DNA of 64,000 bases from Adiantum capillus-veneris (lineage: Eukaryota > Streptophyta > Polypodiopsida > Polypodiales > Pteridaceae): assembly GCA_014529385.2 (NCBI GenBank), contig CM043964.1:106642087-106706086 (forward strand). The letters run 5' to 3'. The translations under genes and the position numbers were made by a program. The notes beneath the pieces were generated by a model. It ran no database searches. It saw nothing but the letters and a program-made list of their open reading frames with translations, and was not told where the DNA came from. Position 1 is the stretch's first letter. Each line of letters begins with the position of its first letter. Of this stretch, positions 55,295-64,000 are shown in pieces.

Positions 55295-58009
55295 TTATAT
55301 ACTTCTCCATTATGAAAGCAATTGTTCTCAATTGCTAAGTTAAGAATTTGCAAATTGTACCTGTCAAAAACAAAGGTTAAAATTATGTGTCAAAAATATC
55401 ATGGTACAAAATAAAAGTCATGACTTAAACCAAAAAAAAAAATCTTATGCTTGTCGTCATTCACATATTGCATATTCTAGTCTCCCATGCCACGAGAATA
55501 AGCAATATATGTCATAGCCTTATGTATTAGGATATCATTGGCCACACTCATCATTCAATAATCAACTCTCATAAATTTCAAGACCAATTCCATTCACAGT
55601 GTAAACAACCAATCATCATAAACTAAATCCAAATCCAACTGCAATTCCAAATCAATTCCATTATATACCCAAGTAACAAAATCACACTAGGGACAGTGGT
55701 GGTCAGTCATTGCAGCATGATTTTGTGATTGGTGTTGCCTAAAATTAGCAAATCTACACTTGTGCTACCCAAACGGAAGAATCTACACTTTATATTGTTT
55801 AAACTAGTGAATCTATTGTTTGTTGATGTAATGCCTAAATTGGCAAATCTACACTCGTGCTGCCTTACTCAACAAATTTGCAAAGATAACTAGTGTTGCT
55901 TAAATTACAAATCTACACTGATGCTACATAAATCGGCAAATTTGTATGGATAAATGGTGTTGCCTAAATCAGTGAATCTACACCAAGATGAGAATTTGCA
56001 CACTACCTAAATTGGTCAATTTGTTTGCAAGTGGCCAATGGACTGAGCAAGGCATAAAAAGACATTTACTACCTATATAGTATCAAATTGGAGTAGGTTG
56101 GAATACTCAAGTATGTACAAAATGTTGATGATCATCCCAAATCACTTGAGCTCATGTGAATAGTTGTATAGCTACATGAAAAAATAATCCCAGTAGTTCA
56201 TCATTGCTTGATATTAAGGTTGATGATGAACTCTGCTCACATACATGCAAAAAGTAATTCTTGGTTTATGCAAATGTTAAGTTAGTAAAAAGTGGCAAAG
56301 TTGAGAACAAAAGTTGGCAGGTAGTTGAGGAGAAACCAAGGGAGTGACCAAGTGAGAATAGGTGAAGGGGACAACAACAAGAAAGGTGGAGGGTAGAAGA
56401 GCAATGTTGAGGTAATAAGGGTCGGCTATGTGTGGGGAAGCTATTAGGGGAGCTTCTATATTTACATCACAAAAAATGTAATCACTTTTGGTTGACCAAA
56501 AAATAAAAAGAAGTATAAAAATAATAAAAAACACTCTCATCGTCCATAATCAAGGAAAAAAACAAACAGATGCATGCTCCGTGTGTGATAGCGAGTTGAG
56601 GGGCGTGGGGTGCTTGGAGAACATACATAGCTTAGTGCTTTATTGTATGGTATGCGATAGATATCAATATCGAGTATGGCGGTGAGCAGTTAGTGCTACT
56701 GTGTTGGAGGGAGAGAGTGAAGGAAAGAGATAAAGAGAGAGAAAAAGGTGGCTACATGCTACGAAAATGAGAGGTTCCATGTTTTTTATGTGGGTGGGAG
56801 ACATTATGGCCACCTATTTTTTTGCACTGACTCACATCCATGTAATTTTGTGGCTTCTATGGCATGCAAGAGGTTGTGGGGGTAGAGGGGCTGGCTGCAT
56901 GGAGATGCCTACCACGACAAGTATAGTGTACCTGCCCAAGTTTACTTGAAATTGTTTTCATTTCCTAGCGGTGGCCCTGGTTTTGGTTCTAGATGGTTAA
57001 GAAAGATGCAACCCCAACAACCCACCGACTACATTAGTGCTAGAACCTACCTAGAACTACTGGCTGATCTACCTTGGTAGGTGAGCAGTGAAGAGCAAGA
57101 GCTTGATCTTGCTACAACAAAGGAACGGCTCAATAATGAACATTATGGGTTGTTGCATGCATTTTCTATTGCCGTTCTAGGTGTTTTCAATGTCTATGTT
57201 TTCTACATTGTGTGTTGACGTCATATTGGGCTACCATCTACACTAGCTGCACCTTGTGGTACAATAGTCAGGTGCTATTGCTTGCACTAACGAATGCGAT
57301 GATAATGAGCATCAATAAGAAAAGATGATAAATACAGACAAATCAGTGGAATAAATGAGCCCATAATATTAACCTTCTTATAAGGTGTTTTCCATGATTG
57401 GGAATAAAGACTACTATCGCTACTTTTATGTTTTACGTCTTACGTATCAACTTAGTTGCATGCTCGAGTACTACTCCTGGGCATCGGTCCTACGTTGTTT
57501 TAAATAAAACAAGCTTCTCCTTGCCTCAACTTCTCATTTCCTTCGGGTTCTATCTCTCTACTATTTCTTTCTCATCCTCTTCGAACTCAGAGACCGTATT
57601 TCATAGGTGAATCGGAATTGTTTTCTTTGATACTAAACTCATTGCTTCTCTTTCTTAATTTCTCTATAGAATTTCTTCGTATGAGGAGCACACTAAGAGA
57701 AAGAAAATAAATGGAAAGAAATATTTTCTTCTACTTCTCTTTCTAATTTTTCTTATGCATAATGCTATAGCTACAAGCTCTTCAATCCATACAATAATTA
57801 ATTATCTTAATCTAAGACCTTTTTCTTTGTTATTATATTCTATTATTCTTCTCTATGAAAGAGAAAAACACAAAAATATGCTAAGAAAGATATACAACTC
57901 CACTTGCTAGAAAGAAACAAAAGGGTAAAATGAACATGTAGAAGAAAACAGGATTAGCTTTTATTGTTGTATTATGTATACAAGGATTTCCATAGCCTCG
58001 GAACGTAGC
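55295..58009. other. Interior of non-autonomous LTR element
   Basis: AT-rich sequence. A degenerate repeat with AAATCTACACT and TTGCCTAAAT recurs at about 55,740-55,990, perhaps seven copies of a unit of about 40-50 bp. Open frames of 60-87 codons show no domain. Confidence 0.5.
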
Positions 58010-58026
58010 CTAAGCTCTAATACCAT

Positions 58027-58132
58027 TGCAACAGTCGGGAGTGCAAAGGACCTACAAAATACTGCTACGAGCAATAGAATCACCAATCACATAACTGCAA
58101 ATGGTATATACACAAAATCCCTGAGCAAGACC

Positions 58133-58207
<75 letters not shown>

Positions 58208-58522
58208 ATGCAAGTGCACCTCCTAGAGTGGAGTGCTAGGCAAGCACAATGAGAGAAGAGAGGGGAGCGAAGAAAAGATGAACACATGCACTGGGTGCAA
58301 TCTCCCCCCGTGCAAGAGTGAGAATTTTCCTCTTGCATGTATTTATTTATATATTTCTGGAATGCTCAAAATGAATACAGACTATCTGCTCGAACATAAT
58401 AATGGCCAAAACTCATAAAGAGCAATCTAATAATGAATTTTCCATACACTTGCTATCCTTTTGTATAATCCATAGCTTTTGCCATCTATGAGCTGCAAAA
58501 AATACATATTTATCCATTTCCA
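58027..58522 (-). repeat. 5' LTR of non-autonomous element (54.8-58.5 kb)
   Basis: About 496 bp with a (GA)n tract at about 58,136-58,204. It is adjacent to the tRNA-iMet-type primer site. Confidence 0.7.
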
Positions 58523-58895
58523 GTACAATCATCACACAAACTTGAGCTCCATTGTCAATGTATACATGCACCTACAATTGTTTCTATATAACGACATAAA
58601 CTAGTACCCTCAAAGCCATGCAAACAACATGAATTTTATTTTGAGCTCTGGTAAGAACTCTGGAAGTTACACTTGTTGACCATTTATTCTCAACTTAATC
58701 TTCATGTGTCATCTTTGTCAAATTCTCTTAGGCTTGTCTTTACTTTCTCTTCCTTTTCCTTGCCTTTTTGATATCACATATCTTGTTCTATCTCCATCTC
58801 TTATCTTGTCGTGCAATTTCCCAAAGGTAATATTTGCTTTTCCAAAATCCACATGGATTATCCGAGTGCCTTAGCCCAATTAGAAGTCACTTTTC

Positions 58896-59888
58896 TTGCA
58901 AGAGTCACTTTCCAGAAAAAACAGGACTAGGCAGCGTGCAATTGAACAGGCTTTTATTGCTTCTCAAAGAAAGGGTGGTAACAGCAATGCAGGCACTTCT
59001 TATGGTTCTGCTGCGAGTGGCAAAAATTATGTTCCTAATGCTTCTGCTGGCAGTACTTCGTCTGGCAATTCTGGTGATAAGGGCAAAAAGAAGATGCGTT
59101 GCCATTATTGTAAAGCCAATGATCACTTGATCAAGTCGTGTCCTAAGTTGAAGGCCAAAGAGGCTAAGAAGAAAGAGGGTGGTTCCACTACAAATGCATC
59201 CATTGTTGAGTCTTCTGTGAAAGGAGACTGTGTTGTTGATGTTGATGCAGAATGGACTTTTAGCGCAGAGTGCACTTACAATCCTGTTGTCCATGATGCA
59301 TGCTTGTCAGTCGTTGCTGCAGATTCACATGTGTGGTATTTCGACAGTGGTGCTACAAAGCACATTACCTCACATCGTGAATTGTTTACCTCTCTCGAGT
59401 CTGTCCCTCATGGGAATTCAGTCACTTGTGCCAACAACGCCTCTTATCCAGTTCAGGGAGTTGGAAAGATTGTGCTCACTGCTGCTAATGGCAGTTCCTT
59501 CACACTTGTTGATGCACTTTATGTACCTGGGATCAAGAAGAATCTCTTATCTGTATCCGCACTTGCTAGACTTGGACTTGTAGTCAAATTTGTGGATGAC
59601 AGATGTACAGTTCATGATCTCAGTTTTGGTGATGAAATTGTTGCATCTAGGCTTCTGTGCCGTGGGCTGTATAAGCTCACTTTGTATGACAAGTGTGGAC
59701 AAAATTTTGCAAATGCTGTTGCAGATTCAAGGGCTATTTCAGATGCAAAACTTTGGAATGCACGTTTTGGTCATCTGAATTTTGCCAGTTTGCTGCGTTT
59801 GCAGATATCTGATATGGTTGCTTCTTTGCCACCTCTTGAAGCACCTGTCAAACATGTTTGTGAAGGCTGTATTTTGGGTAAGATGTAG
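58896..59888 (+). pseudogene. Copia gag end, protease and GAG-pre-integrase
   Basis: Zinc knuckle CHYCKANDHLIKSC (C-x2-C-x4-H-x4-C) near residue 70. Protease WYFDSGATKHITSH near 150 with an intact DSG. Pre-integrase LWNARFGHLNFASLLRL and HVCEGCILGKM near 290-330. The TAG at 59886 falls where the family usually has a Gln/His codon just after GK-x. This stop would separate gag-protease from integrase-RT. Confidence 0.88.
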
Positions 59889-61457
59889 CGTTCTAAGTTT
59901 CCAAAGGATGGTTCAGTTCGGGCCACATGCAGGTTGCAGCTTGTGCATAGTGATGTTTGTGGGCCCATGCAAACTCCGTCCTTGGGCAATTACCTATACT
60001 TCGTGACTTTCATTGATGATTACTCCAGGCTTGCATGGGTATTTCCGCTTAAAGCGAAGTCCGAAGTTTTTATGTGCTTCAAACAATTTCTGGCTATAGG
60101 TGAAAATGTCTCGAAATGTACTATGGGCACCCTCCGTTCCAATCGAGGGGGGGAGTATATGTCTCATGAATTTAATGCATTTCTGGCTAGTCGTGGGATA
60201 AAACACCAATGTACAGTGCCTTATACACCTCAACAAAATGGTGTTGCTGAGAGGAAAAACAGGTCACTGACGGAAATGGCACGATGTATGGTCAAAAGTC
60301 AAGCTTTGCCGCATTCTTTTTGGCTTGAGGCCATCATGTGTGCCACTTATGTACTTAACAGGTGTCCTACAAAAGCTTTGCAGTCTATTACTCCATATGA
60401 AGCATGGCATGATAGAAAACCTTCTATTGAGCACATGCGTGTTTTTGGCTGTTTGGCATATGCTTTGGTGCCACAAATGCAGCGCAGAAAATTGGATGAT
60501 AAGGCTGTCAAATGTATTTTTGTTGGTTATAGTGCTGAAAGCAAAGGTTACAGGTTGTATCATCCGCAAACAAAACGTATTCTGGTTTCTCGGGATGTAG
60601 TGTTTGTGGAAGATTCTGTTCGGCCCTTGCTGTCATGTACTAGAGACAGTAATGTAAGCTCACAGGACATTTATGACACTTTGTTGCCTCTTTTCAGTGG
60701 TGGAAATACAAATGTAAGTTCCAATGAGGCAAATGTACAGCCTATGGGGGTTTTTGAAAATATTTTAGATCAGCCTATTACTGATGCAGATGTACATGAT
60801 GTACTTGATGAGGAAAGGGCTGAAAATGAGCAGGCTAGAGGTATGCCAAAATGGTTGGTGCACACTTTGCGTGACCGTAAATTGGATGCACCTTTGTCTA
60901 GTCGTACTCGTTCAGGCTCTCGCCATGCATCTTATGCATCAGATTGTTATGCTTTGGCTGTGTCTAGTTTACATGATGTTGAGGAGCCTCTGTCTTTTGA
61001 TGAAGCACAGAATTCAGAAAATTGGATGGCTGCCATGCAAGCAGAATATGATGCACTTATAGAAAATGACACATGGACTTTATGTGATTTGCCTCCTGGC
61101 AAAAAGGCCATTGGTACGAAGTGGGTTTACAAGTTGAAACGCAAGCCGGATGGTGAGATTGATCGCCATAAGGCTCGACTTTTTGCAAAGGGTTATGCAC
61201 AGCAAAAAGGCATAGATTATGAAGAGACTTTTGCTCCCACTTGTTGTATGACTACTGTACGTTTTCTATGTGCATTGGCAGCTCATTTTGGTTGGGATGT
61301 ACATCAATCAGACATTGTTACTGCTTTCTTGAATGGTGACGTATTTGAGGAAGTTTATGTAACGCAGCCTCGCGGTTTTGTCATAAAAGGACAAGAGGAC
61401 AAAGCGTGCAAATGTAACAAGGCTTTGTATGGGTTGAAGCAATCTCCTCGTGCTTGA
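59889..61457 (+). pseudogene. Copia integrase and reverse transcriptase N-part
   Basis: Integrase: LVHSDVCGPM (first Asp), TLRSNRGGEYMS (second position Asn instead of Asp), QQNGVAERKNR (Glu). The D-to-N change should abolish strand transfer. RT begins GTKWVYKLKRKPDGEIDRHK and continues through DIVTAFLNGDVFEEVYVTQP to ALYGLKQSPRA, where TGA 61455 replaces a Trp codon. Confidence 0.9.
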
Positions 61458-62522
61458 TATGAGAAAGCTGACACTCATTTGGTCAAACAAGACTTTCGTA
61501 ACAGTCCAACATAAAGCACATTGTATGTAAAGCGTGAGGGTGATGTATTTCTCATCGTGGTTCTTTATGTTGATGATTTGCTGATCACTGGACCAAATGA
61601 GAGACATATTGCTGAATTTAAGGCTGATTTGAATGCTACTTTCAAGATGAAAGATTTGGGGCTGTTGCATCATTATTTGGGTATACAGTTTAAGCAGTGT
61701 GATGGTGGTATTGCCTTGTGTCAAAAAAGTTACATAGAGACATTGCTATGTAAGTTTGGACTTGAGGATTGCAAACCTATTGCCACTCCCATGGAAACAG
61801 GTTTGAAGTTGAGTCTACATGATGCTGGTGATCCTGCTGATGTCACTCTTTACCAAACTGTTGTTGGCTGCCTCATTTATGTATGCAACACGAGGCCAGA
61901 TATTCAGTTTGCAGTCTCACAGGTCAGCAGATTTATGCATAGCCCAGGGTCTAAGCATTGGCAGGCTGTCAAGAGGATTTTCCGCTACCTTAGTGGCACT
62001 TTACATCTTGGCTTGTTTTATCCCAAGGGGGGATCATTGCCGCTAGACTTACATGCTTTTTCGGACTCAGGTTGGGCTGGTTTTTTTGACACGAGAGTGT
62101 CCACAAGTGGTTTTTGTTTCATGCTTGGCAGTTCATGTATATCATGGTTGAGCAAGAAGCAACCTACTGTGGCCACTTCGAGTTGTGAGGCTTAGTACAG
62201 GGCAGTCTTCACAGCTACGGTTGAGTGTGTATGGCTCAGACGCCTTATGGCTGATTTGGGTGTTGGACAGGACACTGCCAACACTATCTACACTGACAGT
62301 CAGAGCGCATTGGCAGTTGCGAGAAACTTAGTTTTTCATGCTCGCACAAAGCACATTGAGGTGCATTACCACTATGTCAGGGAGAGGCTCTTAGCAGGAG
62401 ACATCAGCTTGGCTTATGTGCCAACACAGGACAACCTTGCAGATCTTTTCACAAAGGCATTGTCTCGTGAGAAGCTTGAAGCTTTCCGCAAAGCTTTGGG
62501 CTTACTCCCCTTTGTGGACTGA
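61458..62522 (+). pseudogene. Copia RT C-part and RNase H
   Basis: After a TAA at 61512 the same frame reads VLYVDDLLITG (catalytic YVDD), LGLLHHYLGIQ, ARP/TRPD region, and RNase H with SDSGWAG, WLSKKQPTVATSSCEA, a TAG at 62193, then TIYTDSQSALAVARN and ADLFTKALSREKLEAF. YVDD is intact, but the stops disable the protein. Confidence 0.9.
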
Positions 62523-62597
62523 TCCTGTCCTTAGGGCATGGCACTTCCCTTTACTCATGTGCCAGCTCTCGTTCACTGCATCACTCCAGGGGGGATT

Positions 62598-62824
62598 TGT
62601 TACCATATACATGTGGTAGTGATGTGTGTGAACACACTAGGACCGCCGGGGCATTTTTTCCCTCTTTAGGAGGTTTTTTCCCCCTGGCATTGTATATACG
62701 CCCATCACTGTAGGGCTATCTATCTTTCCATTGCACACTAAGTAACACACTCTCTATTGTGTGCCTTGAGCTTCCTTCGTCTTCTCCAAGCTGTGTGTGT
62801 TTCTCTGCATCCCTAATTCCAACA
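62598..62824 (+). repeat. Copia 3' LTR
   Basis: 227 bp, TGTTACCATATACATGTGGT to CCCTAATTCCAACA. It matches 8637-8866. Confidence 0.9.
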
Positions 62825-62825
62825 T

Positions 62826-63065
62826 TAAGATGATTGGTGAGCATGCTTACAATTAGATTTACCAACACATTCATCAATTCATCATGTCTTTCATGTTAGC
62901 CTTTTATATAAGCAGTTAGGACCAATAGATAGGACATTGTGGTATGTTCCAAATTCTTAAGAAGATTGATGAGCATGCTTATAGGTTAGAGTTACCAACA
63001 CATTCATGAGTTCATCTTGTCTTTCATGTTAGCCATTTACATAAAGCTGTTAGGACCAACATGCA
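62826..63065. repeat. Two tandem copies of a unit of about 135 bp
   Basis: TAAGATGATTGGTGAGCATG (62,825) recurs as TAAGAAGATTGATGAGCATG (62,959). Both continue through CACATTCATC/G and TCTTTCATGTTAGCC to TTAGGACCAA. Confidence 0.8.
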
Positions 63066-63084
63066 ATGTTATTGATTCTGATAT

Positions 63085-63260
63085 TTAGGTTGACATACTT
63101 GAGCCACCCGCTTAAACTCATGAGCTAGAAAAGATTTTGGATCATCATGGTTGATGCACACGAAATCATGTTCGCCATCATCAAGTTCTTGTCAAGTGGA
63201 AAGATTAACTTGGTTGACTTGTTTTGATATCGCTTTGTGCTATGTAGGGGTATTCCGTAG
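63085..63260 (+). pseudogene. Gypsy integrase chromodomain-like scrap
   Basis: One plus frame reads LEKILDHHG, stop, CTRNHVRHHQVLVKWKD. The spacing and VLVKWK resemble the C-terminal chromodomain of plant chromoviral gypsy integrases. It is very short and decayed. Confidence 0.45.
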
Positions 63261-63352
63261 AAGAAGGAACAAACTCTTCATCATTGAGGTGACCAACAAA
63301 GCATAGCGATTAGGTTCTGCTTTTCTCGATTCTTTTCCCTTCCTGTTGGGGG

Positions 63353-63730
63353 TTATTTATTTTTGTGCTTCTTTGTTGCCTTGGGATGAAGATGCTGTTC
63401 TTCAGCTACTTTTTCTTCTAGTGTTGATTGCATTGTAGCTTCTTTCTTATCCTTTGAGACTGAAACAGACTCAAATATGCTTTGTGACTTTTTTAGGACG
63501 TCTTCAAGAATGGTCCTTGATCTTGTGAATCTGAGACTGTAGTGGAAGCAAGCTTCTGGTTGAAGTTTGAAGACAATAGGTTGAAGAAAAAAAGACTCAT
63601 TGTCCATATTTATTCTAACATATTTGGGCATGGGTTTGCCTAGATCGATTTTGATTAGAATTTGGGGGTGGCTTGAGGAAGTAATAGTTCTAAGAAAGTT
63701 ATAGTATTGAAATGGGAGTAGTGTCCACAT
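63353..63730 (-). pseudogene. LINE ORF1-like (DUF4283/zinc-knuckle type) remnant
   Basis: 125 codons: MWTLLPFQYYNFLRTITSSS, then ILIKIDLGKPMPKYVRI and FFLQPIVFKLQPEACFHYSL. Plant LINE ORF1 proteins typically show ID-L-x-K-P-P-x-x-V-x-I followed by QPVVYE-x-x-P-x-FC. The cysteine motif is degenerate, and a Lys-rich end follows. It is probably a fossil insertion. Confidence 0.45.
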
Positions 63731-64000
63731 AGGGTAAAGAGCAAGATTGTTCCCCTCTAAACAAAAGGAGCTAGATCACTTGAAAAGGCATAAGGCTTCT
63801 AATCATCCATTGACCGGCTCCTAAAACTTGAACAACCATTGTTTCGTCCTGCAAAAGGATGATGTAAAAAAATTTGTGTGACTTCAATCCCTTGATGATG
63901 TACGTTTCTCATATTCTACTTCTTATTAACTATAACAGCCGACAATAAGACAAAGTCATACTTGTTGGAGCAACGTCTGCTATTGTTTGAGAATCTCCAT
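63731..64000. other. Unassigned window end
   Basis: No gene or repeat recognised. The LINE-like frame may extend upstream here, but stops prevent a call. Confidence 0.4.

Larger units (their letters stand above)
54762..58522 (-). mobile_element. Non-autonomous LTR retrotransposon, no coding capacity seen
   Basis: Direct repeats at 54762-55294 and 58027-58522 share TGCAACAGTCGG, a GA microsatellite, CAAAATCC, ATAATCCATAGCTTTTGCCA and a TATCCATTCCA-like end. Left of the right repeat, the minus strand reads TGGTATTAGAGCTTAGGC (58,010-58,026 region), a tRNA-iMet primer site, so the element is on minus. The 2.7-kb interior has no gag-pol domains. No matching target duplication was found, so the exact ends are less certain. 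Confidence 0.72.
58830..62824 (+). mobile_element. Ty1/copia element, 5'-truncated, with 3' LTR
   Basis: Starts inside gag (ALAQLEVTFLARVTF at about 58,870) and lacks a 5' LTR. Gag knuckle, protease, integrase, RT and RNase H follow in copia order. The main frame from 58,896 to 62,522 has no frameshift but four stops: TAG 59886, TGA 61455, TAA 61512, TAG 62193. A polypurine tract (CCAGGGGGGATT, about 62,586-62,597) and a 3' LTR follow. A second family member survives at 8275-8866. Confidence 0.92.

Noticed and set aside
57974-58338. Frames of 83-92 codons over the GA tract
   Set aside because: Microsatellite translation inside an LTR.

Overview
The window is nuclear DNA of a land plant. The lineage cannot be fixed from sequence alone; I suspect a large, repeat-rich genome such as that of a fern or lycophyte. 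The evidence is GT-AG introns, Ty1/copia and Ty3/gypsy elements with plant-type tRNA primer sites, a plant-type NIF/HAD phosphatase motif (DLNG), a domain typical of plant Ptta/En/Spm-type transposon proteins, and long CT/GT microsatellites. I see no ordinary single-copy host gene. Nearly everything is nested mobile DNA or tandem repeat.

Layout. (1) 1-9.7 kb: microsatellites, a possible coiled-coil gene remnant, then a decayed minus-strand Ty3/gypsy element. A non-autonomous copia-type LTR element (2018-5371, target duplication AATCC) sits inside the gypsy RNase H. A 3' fragment of a second copia family follows (8275-8866). (2) 9.75-10.63 kb: a roughly 680-bp host repeat in tandem. Its first copy (9748-10425) is uninterrupted. 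Its second copy starts at 10426 and has been split by two later insertions. (3) 10,629-43,759: a 33.1-kb segment bounded by terminal inverted repeats (AAGACCATATTAGGTA, then imperfect to about 40 bp) and a 4-bp duplication ATTG. The uninterrupted neighbouring copy shows the empty site. I interpret this as one giant DNA transposon. (4) 44,045-52,961: a complete-ended gypsy-type LTR element of about 8.9 kb carrying only gag and protease (TR-GAG-like), inserted in the same host repeat with target duplication CCGCC; the rest of the host repeat resumes at 52,967. (5) 53.2-64 kb: a minisatellite, a non-autonomous LTR element (54,762-58,522), a 5'-truncated copia element with four in-frame stops (58.8-62.8 kb), a gypsy chromodomain scrap and a LINE ORF1 remnant.

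The giant element is the discovery candidate. Near its right end it carries a DUF7869-like protein with a DDE-like arrangement of acidic residues (40,241-43,467), the best transposase candidate. Minus-strand cargo comprises a protein with a ParB/DGQHR-like motif, a SET-domain remnant and two NIF/FCP1-like phosphatase paralogues. Much of the rest is tandem arrays built on GGTCCACCACTTGTCC. These are mainly in one orientation in the left arm and mainly in the opposite orientation in the right arm, with 425/442-bp units that alternate as a dimer of about 867 bp. Several genes have breaks, so this copy may be inactive.

Two nested insertions into one repeat, with an intact empty copy alongside, give an unusually clean internal control for both element boundaries. 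Functional statements about the giant element (DDE catalysis, ParB-array binding) are inference.
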